DNA of 64,000 nucleotides from Burkholderiaceae bacterium (GTDB lineage: Bacteria; Pseudomonadota; Gammaproteobacteria; Burkholderiales; Burkholderiaceae_F), in the NCBI GenBank assembly GCA_019236735.1, contig JAFAIM010000007.1, positions 25,041 to 89,040 on the forward strand, in the 5' to 3' direction. Both the position numbers and the translations under genes were made by a program. The notes under the pieces were generated by a model. The model was not told the origin of the DNA. It searched no databases and saw only the letters and a program-made list of their open reading frames with translations. Every line of letters begins with the position of its first letter. Within the stretch, counting starts at the first letter, position 1. This document shows, piece after piece, positions 51,097-60,191 of this stretch.

Positions 51097-53175
51097 TCAT
51101 GCAATTCGTGGCAACGACAGTGTGAACTCCACGCCATCGTCGCAATTGCGGGCGAAAATGGTTCCTCCCATCTTCGCCATGTACGTGCGCGCCACGAACA
51201 GGCCCTGACCCCGCTGCGCCGCGGTCGACGGCGCGTTTGCACCGTTTTCCTCGTCGGCAGCCCCAGCCGTCTCGGACACACCGTATTCGAAGATCCTGTC
51301 CAACATGCCGTCGGCAATCGGGGCACCCTCGTTGTGCAGCGTGGCCCGCACCGACTGCGAATCGGCCTCCACACGCAAGCGGATTTGCGTGCCTGCTTTC
51401 CGGTGCCGCTGCGCGTTTCGGAGCACGTGGGTGACGACGTCTTCGAGACAATGCTCGTCGGCGCGCACCAGCAGCGGCCGTCCGTGCGGGACATATTGAA
51501 CGCCATCGATTCCGATATAGCGGGCGTTCTCGGCGACGTGACCGAGGAAGGCGTCGAGGTCCATGGCCTGCATTGCCACCCGGGTCGCCTCGAACGCCTC
51601 GCTGGGCGAAGCCTGGCCGTATAGCACGCGTACCGCCTGCTGCATGCGCGCGATGTAACGCTCACTGGGGTCGCCTTTGCCTCCGTGCAGCGCCATCAAC
51701 GATTGCAGCGGGGCCATGATCTCGTGGCCGACCGCATGCCACAGATCCTTTTCTTGCGCCGTACGGATCTGCTCACGCCGCATGTCCTCGTTGACTCGGT
51801 GCAACAGGTCCTTTAGCCCCTGAGCCAACACGCCGAGCTCGTCGCGCCCTCCGAGGTCCGACAGATCGAGGTCCGACAGGCGCGCGCCTTCCGGCGCGCT
51901 GCGCATGCCGGTGGAAACCGCTGCAGCGCGGGACGTGAGCAGAGTGATTCGCCGGATGACCAGCAGCTCGAGCGCACCCCATACGGCGCCGATCGCGAAC
52001 AGCATCGTTCCGACCGTCCAAGCGAGCCGAGTGACCACCGCGGCCAAGCTCCGGTTCACCGAGCGCAGGTCACCCGAGAGCTCGAGCTCGAAGCGGCCCA
52101 AAGACGTGTCGACCAGCGCGCGCTCGCTCAAAGGCGACGGCAACCCATGCGCCGGCAGCTCACGAATCAACCAAGCCACCCAGGGTGCGACGCGCTCGTC
52201 ACCCGGGTCGGAACCCTCGAGCGTGAACAGCGGCGAGGCGGCGCCTGCGCGCCGCACCGTGAGGTGCTCTCCTGGCCGCAGCAGATCGCCCAGCTCGGCC
52301 AGCGAGAACGGCATCGTCGCGCCGGCCGCGTCGCTATCGAACACCGGCGCGGCACTGCCCGGCGCGAGCAAGCGCAATCGAACCGCCATCTTATCCAGAT
52401 CCGGCGGCGGCCAATGCGGGTCGCGCGCGGCAAGCGCATCCTGGAACACGGTCACCGGCAGTCGGATCGAGATGAAGGTGCGGCGCGCGCACCCTGGCGC
52501 CTCCTCACTCGGATCGATGCATCGGCCCTCCTGCCAGAGCCAGCCGCGAAAATCGCGCAGCGGGCGCACGCCCTCGGCGAGCGGTGCGTCGCCGGCGTAC
52601 CCGGTCAATCGGCCGCGCCCGTCGCGGCTGCGCTCATATGGCGCGATCCAGCGGCTGTGCGAGCCTCGGTAGTCCACGTCGACCCGCACGCGGTGCACGT
52701 CCGTTAGCTCCAGATCGCCCCTGTCGTGCGCCGTGAGCTCGCCGGCGGCAAGGCTCGCGACCAGATACACGAAGCCGCCCGCATACGGATTTGCGCCCAC
52801 CGCGGCGCACAGCGTTGCGCCACCGGGATACTGCAAGCCGCAGCCGGCCATCTCGACCGCCTGCCTGGCCTTGTAGCGGTCGTCAAAGTCCAGCGCGGCA
52901 AACGGAAGCAGAAGCGGATGCACGGATTGCACACGCCGTGTTGCTACGGTCGGATTCAGCAGCGCGAGCTGTCCGGCCGGATGACGCAGGCGCGCAGCGA
53001 TCTGCGATTCGGTCTTCTTCAGGCTATCCGTGTACAAGCGCGCGCCGCGCTCCTTCTCGTCCTGCAGCACCGAAAGCGCCAACCCCAGCGTGGCAGCCAT
53101 CAGCAGCAGAAACGCTCCACGAAAGAGCACGCGCAGGTGCGGAGGCACCCGCACCGGCAGCCGCCAGCGCTTCAT
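51097..53175 (-). CDS. Membrane-bound sensor histidine kinase
   Basis: 692 residues from the ATG at 53175, which overlaps the regulator stop as ATGA. TM1 17-36 and TM2 384-408 bracket a large (~345 residue) periplasmic sensor with four cysteines (GCGLQYPGGATLCAA, GRCIDPSEEAPGCA), probably two disulfides. A HAMP-like segment (409-460) is followed by the phosphoacceptor HEIMAPL (His484), the N box RNAQRH (Asn587) and GQGLFVARTYMAKMGG (G2). The G1 box is altered to LHNEGAPIADGMLDRIFEYGVS but keeps the Asn-Glu-Gly form. The kinase is of HPK type; the stimulus is unknown. Confidence 0.9.
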   Translation of the reverse strand: MKRWRLPVRVPPHLRVLFRGAFLLLMAATLGLALSVLQDEKERGARLYTDSLKKTESQIAARLRHPAGQLALLNPTVATRRVQSVHPLLLPFAALDFDDRYKARQAVEMAGCGLQYPGGATLCAAVGANPYAGGFVYLVASLAAGELTAHDRGDLELTDVHRVRVDVDYRGSHSRWIAPYERSRDGRGRLTGYAGDAPLAEGVRPLRDFRGWLWQEGRCIDPSEEAPGCARRTFISIRLPVTVFQDALAARDPHWPPPDLDKMAVRLRLLAPGSAAPVFDSDAAGATMPFSLAELGDLLRPGEHLTVRRAGAASPLFTLEGSDPGDERVAPWVAWLIRELPAHGLPSPLSERALVDTSLGRFELELSGDLRSVNRSLAAVVTRLAWTVGTMLFAIGAVWGALELLVIRRITLLTSRAAAVSTGMRSAPEGARLSDLDLSDLGGRDELGVLAQGLKDLLHRVNEDMRREQIRTAQEKDLWHAVGHEIMAPLQSLMALHGGKGDPSERYIARMQQAVRVLYGQASPSEAFEATRVAMQAMDLDAFLGHVAENARYIGIDGVQYVPHGRPLLVRADEHCLEDVVTHVLRNAQRHRKAGTQIRLRVEADSQSVRATLHNEGAPIADGMLDRIFEYGVSETAGAADEENGANAPSTAAQRGQGLFVARTYMAKMGGTIFARNCDDGVEFTLSLPRIA

Positions 53176-53861
53176 GGGATGCGAACAACCCAGCGGAAGC
53201 CGCGCATCGGCACGTTTTCGATGCCGTCGAACTCCGGGTCGATCTCGCGGAATGCCTCGCGGATTGCTCCGACGTGCTTGCGGACGTTGTCGCGGTTGCG
53301 TCCGCTCTTGATGACGCGAAACAGCTCCTCGTAGCTCACCACCTCGCCGCGCTTGGCGTCGAGCGCCGCAAGGATGCGCTGCGCCGTCAGCGGAAGATTC
53401 ACGCGCTGGCCGCGCCACAGTGGCGCACCCTGCCGCAGTGGGTCAAGCGAGAGCTCGCTCGCATGTCGCGATGGCCCCGATCTGGCCGCGCCCTTGCGCA
53501 GGAGCTCGAGGAAGGTCTCGACGAAATCGGCCTGCTCGAAAGTCGTTTTCTGCAGGTAGTCCCAGGCATCGAGCGCCTTCATAATGCTGCGGTAGATGGC
53601 CGCCGGCATCGCAGACACGACCAGCACCGGTATGCCGCCGCGCTTGTTAATGGCGTTGATAATGGCCACGCCCGCGTTGCGTTCGCGGCCGAGTTCGATA
53701 TCCAGCACCACTGCATCGTAGCGCTCGCGCGCAACCGCGCGCTCGGCATCGTCGCGGTCGAACCACTGGTGCACCCGAATACCGGGCCGCGCCGCCTCGA
53801 TCCATTCCTTGAGCTGATTGCTCGTCGGAACGTCGTCCTCGATGATCGCGACACTCACCAT
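53172..53861 (-). CDS. Response regulator with OmpR/PhoB-like winged-helix output
   Basis: 229 residues from the ATG at 53861. Receiver: IIEDDV acidic pair at 8-10, phosphoacceptor Asp54 in AVVLDIE, Ser83 in VVSAMP and Lys105. The C-terminal domain (about 150-229) is a short winged helix: LPLTAQRILAALDAKRGEVVSYEELFRVI, RDNVRKHVGAIREAF and MRGFRWVVRI, like OmpR-type trans_reg_C. It is coupled by ATGA to the histidine kinase gene. Its divergent neighbour encodes an SPFH protein and is the obvious candidate target. Family firm; target inferred. Confidence 0.9.
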   Translation of the reverse strand: MVSVAIIEDDVPTSNQLKEWIEAARPGIRVHQWFDRDDAERAVARERYDAVVLDIELGRERNAGVAIINAINKRGGIPVLVVSAMPAAIYRSIMKALDAWDYLQKTTFEQADFVETFLELLRKGAARSGPSRHASELSLDPLRQGAPLWRGQRVNLPLTAQRILAALDAKRGEVVSYEELFRVIKSGRNRDNVRKHVGAIREAFREIDPEFDGIENVPMRGFRWVVRIP

Positions 53862-54013
53862 ACGAACGATTATCCCGCGCGGCCACGCTGGCGGCCGGAA
53901 GATTTCTTCCGAACCCGGAAACAAGGCGCCTGTGCCGCGTCTTTTCTGCTCCGCCCGGGCCGCGAAGAATGGGAGCCCTGTTCCACTCTTCCACCTTACC
54001 CCGGATCCGACTC
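53862..54013. promoter_or_regulatory. Divergent intergenic region, regulator versus SPFH operon
   Basis: 152 bp between the start codons of the response regulator and SPFH genes must hold both promoters. I see no convincing -35/-10 pair or direct repeats of OmpR/PhoB type that I can defend. Confidence 0.4.
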
Positions 54014-55249
54014 ATGAGTCCCTTTCTCGAGAAAATCGGTGCGATGTCTTCCAGGCCCATGGCGCTCAGCGCGGCGGCGGCGTCGAGCGCCGCCGCTGGC
54101 CTGGCCCGAGCGCAGCGACCCCTGCTCCTGCTGGGATCGCTCGCACTGGCGGCGTGGGCGCTCGTCCGGTACCCCCCGTTCGTGGCGATCGCACCCGGCG
54201 AGATCGCGGTCCGCATCAACGCGCTCACCGGCAATCCCACCCTCCTCGGTCAGGGATCGGCGCTCAAGCTGCCGCTGGTGCACAACCTGCGGCGTTTTTC
54301 CCTGCGTGACCAGGTGCTGCGACCCGAGGAGGGACGCCTTGCTTCCGGACCGTCGCCGTATCAGTCGGTTGAAGGCCTTTCATTGGGCGTGGATGTAGCG
54401 GTTCGCTATTCAGTCGACCCGGCCCAGGTCACACGAATCGCGGGGAGTCTGCCGGCGGATTTGAATGCCGAGGTGGTGGCTCCGGAGGTGCACGGAATCA
54501 CCTACCGGACTTTTTCCCGCTATACGGTGCGCGAGATCTTCTCTACCAAACGCGAGGAGATCCAACAGGGAATCGAAGGCGAGCTTCGCCCCAGACTGGC
54601 TGCCGACGGCATCGTGCTCAAGGCAGTGCAGATCGGCAACGTCGATCTGCCGCCGGACTATCGGCACGGCATGGAACAGCTGCTCACCGAGGAGCTGTCT
54701 GCCGAGAAGATGCGCTACACACTGGAGCTGCAGGAAAAGAAGGTCAAGCAAACCGCGCTCGAGGCCGAGGCGGACAAGGTGCGCCGAGAAACCGCGGCCA
54801 GTGCAGCGGCGCGCGAGCAGATCATTGCCGCCAAAGCGCAGGAAGAAGCGATGAAGCACGTGCTGCCCTTCAAGCAGAAGCAGATCCGGCAGCGTCAGCT
54901 CGAAGCCGAGGCCGAAAAGGCATCGCGCATCAAGCTCGCCGAGGCAAGCGCCCAAGCGCGTAGGATCGAGGCTGAAGGCGAAGCCGACTCTCGCGTGAAG
55001 CTCGCCGACGCCGAGGTGTACCGGGTCGACAAGCTCGGCAAGGCCAACGCGGAGCAAATGGCACGCGAGGGCGAGTTGCTCGGGCGCCACCCGCTGCTGA
55101 TCCAGAAGACCGTCGCAGACAAGCTGTCCGACAAGGTGCGCGTGATCATCGCGCCGGCCGGAGTCGACGGCCGTTTCATCGCGTCGGGGCTGATCGGCGA
55201 TACCCCGCAGACCCCAAATGCCGTTGCCGCCCACCTGGAGGAACACTAA
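54014..55249 (+). CDS. SPFH/Band 7 (prohibitin-like) membrane protein
   Basis: 411 residues from the ATG at 54014. A single membrane helix (about 37-57, PLLLLGSLALAAWALV) is followed by an SPFH domain (about 60-230: AIAPGEIAVRINALTGNPTLLGQGSALKLPLVHNLRRFSLRDQV, then YSVDPAQVTRIAGSLPADL and SRYTVREIFSTKREEIQ). A long charged coiled coil (240-360, QEKKVKQTALEAEADKVRRE) follows, with repeats of EAEAEKASRIKLAEASAQARRIEAEGEAD. The C-terminus ends in a short globular region. SPFH proteins form membrane-microdomain rings that organise proteases or kinases. The stop overlaps the next start (TAATG). Confidence 0.9.
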   Translation: MSPFLEKIGAMSSRPMALSAAAASSAAAGLARAQRPLLLLGSLALAAWALVRYPPFVAIAPGEIAVRINALTGNPTLLGQGSALKLPLVHNLRRFSLRDQVLRPEEGRLASGPSPYQSVEGLSLGVDVAVRYSVDPAQVTRIAGSLPADLNAEVVAPEVHGITYRTFSRYTVREIFSTKREEIQQGIEGELRPRLAADGIVLKAVQIGNVDLPPDYRHGMEQLLTEELSAEKMRYTLELQEKKVKQTALEAEADKVRRETAASAAAREQIIAAKAQEEAMKHVLPFKQKQIRQRQLEAEAEKASRIKLAEASAQARRIEAEGEADSRVKLADAEVYRVDKLGKANAEQMAREGELLGRHPLLIQKTVADKLSDKVRVIIAPAGVDGRFIASGLIGDTPQTPNAVAAHLEEH

Positions 55250-56724
55250 TGCTCAGCACAATCGTCGCCACAGCAGTGCTCGCCGTCGTCGTGCAGGACC
55301 ACGTCGCGCTGCGCACCGCCCCCGCCGCAACCTCCGCAGCGCACGCCCAGTTGTGGCAGGGCGAGCTGCTCGAGGTCCGGGGTCGCCATCTCGGCCAGCT
55401 GCAGGTCTACGACCACAGACTGGAACGCGCCGGCTACATCCGCGAAACCGATGCTCGCATCGTCGATGTGAGCGAAGCAGATGCACCGCAGCTGCTCGCG
55501 GTGATGCGCTTCCTGCGCGACACGCCGGGCGCGGAGTCGCTCGGAATCGCCTATGCCGCCGCTTATCTGAAGGCCGCTCCGGCGGCAAGCATTACGGCCG
55601 AGCCCTTCGATGCGCTGGGCTCGATGGCAGAGCGCCTGGCGCGGGGCGCCGCTGCACGCCAGGGCAAAATAGACAAGGCAGACAAGGTAGAGGCGATCTC
55701 GGCGCACATGGACGTCGCCGCCGAGTACGGCGTGCGGTTCGTCAGCTATCCGGGCAAAGGCGATCCGGCCGGCGGCGACACCGTTCAGCTGTGCTACGAC
55801 GGCGACGCATTTCGCCGCGTTCTCGCGATGAGCTCTGGAGATACCAAGGCAACACCCGATCAGCGCACCCGTGCAACGCTGGCGCTTACCCGACCCGAAT
55901 GCGTCGATCCCGCGCTGCCGCCGCGCGAGCGCAAGGCAGCCGACCAGCAGCGCGCCGACCTGCTGGACAAGATCGACGCAGCCACCACGGCACAACTCGA
56001 CGAAGGGTTGCGCAACCGACTGCATCTGCGCCGCGCAAGCGTGTGGGCTGCAATCGCCTTCGACAAATCACGCTTCCAGGAGCCGCCTCAGCCAGCCGCG
56101 CAGCGCGCTGTGGACGAGCTCGCAGCAGTCGACAGATCCGGACTCGCAGACGACGGTGCGGCAGTGGCCGACTATTCCGATGCGGCGATCCGAGTCGGTG
56201 CCGTGCGCTGGGCCGCACAGGCCGCTGTGGCGGCGCCGGGCAGGCTGCAGGTTCAGCTGCAACCCGGCGAAACCGGCCAGACCTGTGTTCGCCTGATCGA
56301 CAGCTGGAGCAAGAACACTCCCACGCTTGGCCAGCGCTGCACCTACGGTACCGTCTGGCCGGCCTCGGTCAAGGCGATGCCGGAAGGTCGCGCGCTCGCC
56401 CTCACGGTGGAGCCGCTCGACGGATGGAGCGAGCTCTGGGTGTGGCACCAAGAGCCCGATGGCTGGAAGGTCGACGTGCTCGCGCCCGATGCCAATGGCC
56501 CCGGCCTGGGCTACGTCGAGTGGGCCGGATGGGCGCCGGCTTCGCGCGGCAAACTGCTAGTCGTTCGAGAGGCCAAGAGCAACGGCCGCGTCACCCGTCG
56601 CTTCGAGGTCGTCCGCACCGACACACTGATTGCCGAGAAGTCTGCGAACGAGCCGCGCCAACTGGCCGCGTTCGGCTTGTGGGCGGACCCGCAGTGGCGG
56701 CAGGAGACCTTGAGTCTGCGTTGA
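55249..56724 (+). CDS. Exported SH3-like domain protein, unknown function
   Basis: 491 residues, coupled by TAATG to the SPFH gene. A short hydrophobic N-terminus (MLSTIVATAVLAVVVQ) may be a signal peptide. Residues ~18-75 look like a bacterial SH3 domain (HVALRTAPAATSAAHAQLWQGELLEV, ending GYIRETDARIV). The rest is alpha-rich to ~300 with LCYDGDAFRRVL and Cys-containing TRPECVDPALPP, and then a beta-rich C-terminal part that binds no recognised ligand (TCVRLIDSWSKNTPTLGQRCTYGTVWPASVKAMP). I do not know the family. It is likely the effector or sensor partner of the SPFH protein. Confidence 0.7.
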   Translation: MLSTIVATAVLAVVVQDHVALRTAPAATSAAHAQLWQGELLEVRGRHLGQLQVYDHRLERAGYIRETDARIVDVSEADAPQLLAVMRFLRDTPGAESLGIAYAAAYLKAAPAASITAEPFDALGSMAERLARGAAARQGKIDKADKVEAISAHMDVAAEYGVRFVSYPGKGDPAGGDTVQLCYDGDAFRRVLAMSSGDTKATPDQRTRATLALTRPECVDPALPPRERKAADQQRADLLDKIDAATTAQLDEGLRNRLHLRRASVWAAIAFDKSRFQEPPQPAAQRAVDELAAVDRSGLADDGAAVADYSDAAIRVGAVRWAAQAAVAAPGRLQVQLQPGETGQTCVRLIDSWSKNTPTLGQRCTYGTVWPASVKAMPEGRALALTVEPLDGWSELWVWHQEPDGWKVDVLAPDANGPGLGYVEWAGWAPASRGKLLVVREAKSNGRVTRRFEVVRTDTLIAEKSANEPRQLAAFGLWADPQWRQETLSLR

Positions 56725-56787
56725 GCCGACCCGGCCTTGCGCCAGTCCCAGGTCGGGGCCGAATCGCCACTTCTCTCAAGCCGAAAG

Positions 56788-57063
56788 TCAGTCCACGATC
56801 CAGAGCGGACTCTTCCAGCTTACGAGTGCCTCGAGGAAGGCGCTCAGTCGCAAGGGCAGAAACTTTCGGCTCAAGGTAACGTAACCGCGGAAACGGGCAC
56901 CGGCACCGTAGACCACTTTGGCAGCAGCCGGATGAGCTTGCCTTTGGCAATGTCTTCGTCGCAGTACGCCGAAGGCAGTAGCCCAATTCCGAGACCCCGG
57001 TGCACAAACGTTCATAGCCAGCCGGGTTCGGCAAGTTCGGGCTCTCCGGCACAGCTCAGCACG
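56788..57063 (-). pseudogene. LysR-type regulator, C-terminal remnant
   Basis: Minus-strand translation gives a LysR effector-domain end: VLSCAGEPELAEPGWL, then an in-frame stop, then TFVHRGLGIGLLPSAYCDEDI and KGKLIRLLPKWSTVPVPVSAV. A frameshift near 56885 follows and the next frame continues LSRKFLPLRLSAFLEALVSW. Only about 90 of ~300 residues remain; the DNA-binding half is absent. It abuts the promoter region of the ABM gene, which the intact regulator may once have controlled. Confidence 0.75.
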
Positions 57064-57172
57064 GTTTCACCCTAGGCAGAGGTCAAACTCGAGGCAATTG
57101 CTTATCGTTCGCTTCGGCGGAGCCGATAGCTGACCCGCTCGCACCCCGATTCACTGCAACCTGGAGTCAACG

Positions 57173-57475
57173 ATGATCAAACATGCATTGTTTGTCCGTC
57201 TCGAAGCCAAGCCTGGCCACGAGAAGGAAGTCGCCCAGTTCCTGCAAGTTGGCCTGGACCTGGCACAGCAGGAGAAGACCACCCCGGTGTGGTTCGCCCT
57301 GCAACTCGGCCCGTCTACGTTCGGCATCTTCGATGCCTTCGCCGACGAAGCCGGCCGCCAGGCTCACCTGAACGGGCCGATCGCGCAGGCGCTGATGGCG
57401 AGCGCGCCAAAGCTGTTGGCAGAGGCGCCATCGATCGAACGCATCGACGTGCTCGGCGCCAAGCTCCCGGGCTGA
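57173..57475 (+). CDS. ABM-domain (YgiN-like) monooxygenase
   Basis: 100 residues, one ferredoxin-like ABM domain: ALFVRLEAKPGHEKEVAQFLQVGLDLAQQEKTTPVWFALQLG, GIFDAFADEAGRQAHLNGPIAQALM. These dimeric proteins act as quinol monooxygenases or simple dimerisation modules. SD is weak but ACCTGGAG lies 8 bases upstream. A LysR remnant precedes it in the opposite direction; the spacer has the AT-rich look of a LysR-regulated promoter (TCAAACTCGAGGCAATTGCT). Confidence 0.82.
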   Translation: MIKHALFVRLEAKPGHEKEVAQFLQVGLDLAQQEKTTPVWFALQLGPSTFGIFDAFADEAGRQAHLNGPIAQALMASAPKLLAEAPSIERIDVLGAKLPG

Positions 57476-57720
57476 GGTCCGCCGAGAGCCACGATCCGCA
57501 AACCGCGCATGAGGCGTGCGGACGGATGTCCCTGCAGCACAGTCCGGCTGGAACGGCCGGCTGCCGCTGCGGGGCAGTTCAAGTGAACCATTGAAAAGTG
57601 TTGCGAGAAAAATCCCTGGCCCATTTGGGCCAAGCCCGTGTCAACGATTTCGTCATCGAGCGGGTCCAAACTCGCGGCCGTACCTTGGACGAAACGGGGG
57701 ATGGTGTGGAAACAGGGCTG

Positions 57721-60156
57721 ATGCGATTGATCGTTGCCCGCGCCACGCTGGTTGCGGGACCGTTGCTGACGGCAGTTGCTGCGCCAGCGTGGGCGTCCGT
57801 CACGGTGGCTCCCGAGAGCTTCGGCGCCTCGGGAAGCTATGAAATCCTCACCTGCGCGACGACCGCCAACTCAAACCAGATTACGTGCCCCACCCCGGGA
57901 GTCTTCCAGGTCGGGCAGGGCATCCTGGTGAAGGCCGCCGGTGGACCGCCCCACGGTGTCGCACTTGCCTCGACCCCCGCGCCCACGGTCACGCGCGAGG
58001 GGGCAGACACATCGACGGGCACGCACACCTACTGTTACGTGGTCGCGGTCGGCGACCCCTACCACGGCATTCAGGCGCCCTCGGCGCCTTCGTGCCTGAC
58101 GAACCAGCCCGACCTGAGCGTGAATTCTCTCGACAGCTTCAAGCTGGTGCCAGAGTTCCACGCCGTGGTCGATTTGAGCTCAGCACCGAAGTCTCTCCCG
58201 GATTCGAAGATCATCCCACTGTACCTCTGGTATTCCTCCATCGACGGCGCCGACTACCGCCTGATGTACGTTGGCAATGAAAGCAACGCCGATCCGACCG
58301 GCGCGGTGTACAACTCGAGCGAGGCTATACGGCCCAACGGGGACTACGGCGGCTGGCCAGCGACCTTGCCGTTTTCGGGTCTGGCTTCGGTCGGCATTCG
58401 CAACCAGGATCTGATCAGCACGGTGCAGGCGATCGCCCCTTCGCCAACCGGTGCGGGAGTCGTGTTATCGCTAGCCGCCAGCGCTTCGATGACGCTGTCT
58501 GCCACGCCGGTGCAGCACGACGACACCGCCGCGCTGCAGGCAGCGATCGACTACGTCGGAGCCAATGGCGGCGGCATGGTTCAGTTTGCCGCTCACTCGT
58601 ACCGCTTCGAACGGCCTTCCTTCTACACCGGCAACCTGACCGCCCCGTACACAAGCGACCTGGCAGGCGCGCCGTCCATCTTTTGGTGGGGCGCTCCCCA
58701 TCTCGTGCATACCGAGGCTGCCGCGCCCAGCAATCTCACGCTGCTCGGAACGATCGATGCACAGGGCAACCATACGCTTCTCGACACGGGCCCCAGCTTT
58801 ACGGCGGGCGGAGGCGCGCTGCTGCTGATCAGCGACCCAGAGACGGCTGCCTCCGGCGGGCCGCCCTACCATCCCGGCGTGCTCGCAATCCTTCCCGTGG
58901 ACAAGGGAGCAAGATCTGTCCAGCTGGCGAACCCGTCTCAGGCCGCCGGTTTTTCCGCGGGGGATGACGTGTGGTTGTACAGCGGCACGTTCGACCAGAA
59001 CCAGCCGACCAGCCCGTCGCAGGCGTGCGCGAACCAGATCGACCCGGTCTCAAAACTGCCCTACGCCAATAACTGCCATTTCTCCGAACTGAACACTGTG
59101 GTCTCGCTCGATAAGACGAGCGGGAAGCTCGCACTGGCGCTGCCCGTGACGAAGAAGTACTGGAACGACGGCTACAGCTCGTTCGGCCTGGTGCGCCTGA
59201 GCCAGATCGCGCACAACATCACGCTGCAGAACCTCGACGTCCTGTCCTACACGCCGTTGCTGTATGGCGCCGGATACAACATCAGCTTCATCGGCATCCG
59301 AATGCACAACGTCGCCAATATGGATTTCCTCGGTACAGGAACCAGGCGCGGCCTGACAATCGAGAACTCGACGCTAAGCTGGGGCAGCGGCTCGCAGGGA
59401 TGGATCAACACGCAGGAGTTCGACCAGGTCGAAGACGTCACCGTTTCGGGCAACACGTTCACCGGCTATGCGGCCCCCCGCGCGGAAGGTCCCTCGCAGG
59501 GCGCGCGACTTTACTTCACGGAGGGAACGACCAACCTGCGCGTGCGAAACAACACGTTCCAGAACTTCCAGCTGTTGACGCAGGCGGCCGACGCCGTTTC
59601 GGTCACCCACAACAAGTTCAAGGACTCGGTGGCCTGGGTCGGGCTGGTTCACGAAAGTCCGTACCAGCCGTTCACGGACTTCTCGTACGTGTCGTTCGCC
59701 TCGCAGCACGGCGCGAGCATCACGAGCAACACCTTCCAGCACGACCTGAACTACCAGGCCTTCACTATCGTATGGCTCGGCACGTTCGGCGACGGGAATG
59801 TGAACGACAACACGTTTACCTACGCGTCCGTGCCGACCTGGATCGTCTACACCGCGGGAGGCAACGTCGCACGCAACACGATCAACGTCTCGACGCCGAC
59901 GGATGTCAATCATCCGGGGGCAGTCGAAGTGGTCATCGACGACGTGTCGCAGCCCGTAGCAGTTCGCAGCAACGTGGTAACCGGTGCGTTGCCCTTCGTC
60001 GTCAACCTGAACCCGCCCTATGCACCGACGGAGACGGTCTGCATACTGGGCAACACGCTCAATGGACGCAGCGGCGACGTACCCGTCAGCACGTCGGTGT
60101 ACTTCAACGGCTACAACTTCGCGGCCGCCTGCCCACAGATTCCCTTGCCGGACTGA
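57721..60156 (+). CDS. Secreted right-handed beta-helix protein
   Basis: About 811 residues from the ATG at 57721, which gives a signal peptide (MRLIVARATLVAGPLLTAVAAPAWA-S); a frame open from 57598 is otherwise in non-coding-like sequence. After an Ala/Pro-rich N-terminal domain a pectate-lyase-like start (DTAALQAAIDYVGANGGGMVQF near residue 270) leads to many short repeats with Asn ladders: NLDVLSYTPLLYGAGYNISF, LTIENSTLSW, VTVSGNTFTGY, LRVRNNTFQNF, ASITSNTFQ. No catalytic Asp cluster of a known pectinase is evident. It may be a polysaccharide-binding or degrading surface protein. Confidence 0.82.
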   Translation: MRLIVARATLVAGPLLTAVAAPAWASVTVAPESFGASGSYEILTCATTANSNQITCPTPGVFQVGQGILVKAAGGPPHGVALASTPAPTVTREGADTSTGTHTYCYVVAVGDPYHGIQAPSAPSCLTNQPDLSVNSLDSFKLVPEFHAVVDLSSAPKSLPDSKIIPLYLWYSSIDGADYRLMYVGNESNADPTGAVYNSSEAIRPNGDYGGWPATLPFSGLASVGIRNQDLISTVQAIAPSPTGAGVVLSLAASASMTLSATPVQHDDTAALQAAIDYVGANGGGMVQFAAHSYRFERPSFYTGNLTAPYTSDLAGAPSIFWWGAPHLVHTEAAAPSNLTLLGTIDAQGNHTLLDTGPSFTAGGGALLLISDPETAASGGPPYHPGVLAILPVDKGARSVQLANPSQAAGFSAGDDVWLYSGTFDQNQPTSPSQACANQIDPVSKLPYANNCHFSELNTVVSLDKTSGKLALALPVTKKYWNDGYSSFGLVRLSQIAHNITLQNLDVLSYTPLLYGAGYNISFIGIRMHNVANMDFLGTGTRRGLTIENSTLSWGSGSQGWINTQEFDQVEDVTVSGNTFTGYAAPRAEGPSQGARLYFTEGTTNLRVRNNTFQNFQLLTQAADAVSVTHNKFKDSVAWVGLVHESPYQPFTDFSYVSFASQHGASITSNTFQHDLNYQAFTIVWLGTFGDGNVNDNTFTYASVPTWIVYTAGGNVARNTINVSTPTDVNHPGAVEVVIDDVSQPVAVRSNVVTGALPFVVNLNPPYAPTETVCILGNTLNGRSGDVPVSTSVYFNGYNFAAACPQIPLPD

Positions 60157-60191
60157 CATGCGTATAGTGATGCAACAGTGGGCGGAGGAAT

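Noticed and set aside
57617..57632. TGGCCCATTTGGGCCA as a terminator or operator
   Set aside because: It is a perfect 7+7 palindrome but has a 2-nt loop and no U-tract, and no regulator is encoded nearby that would explain it, so I do not list it as a feature.
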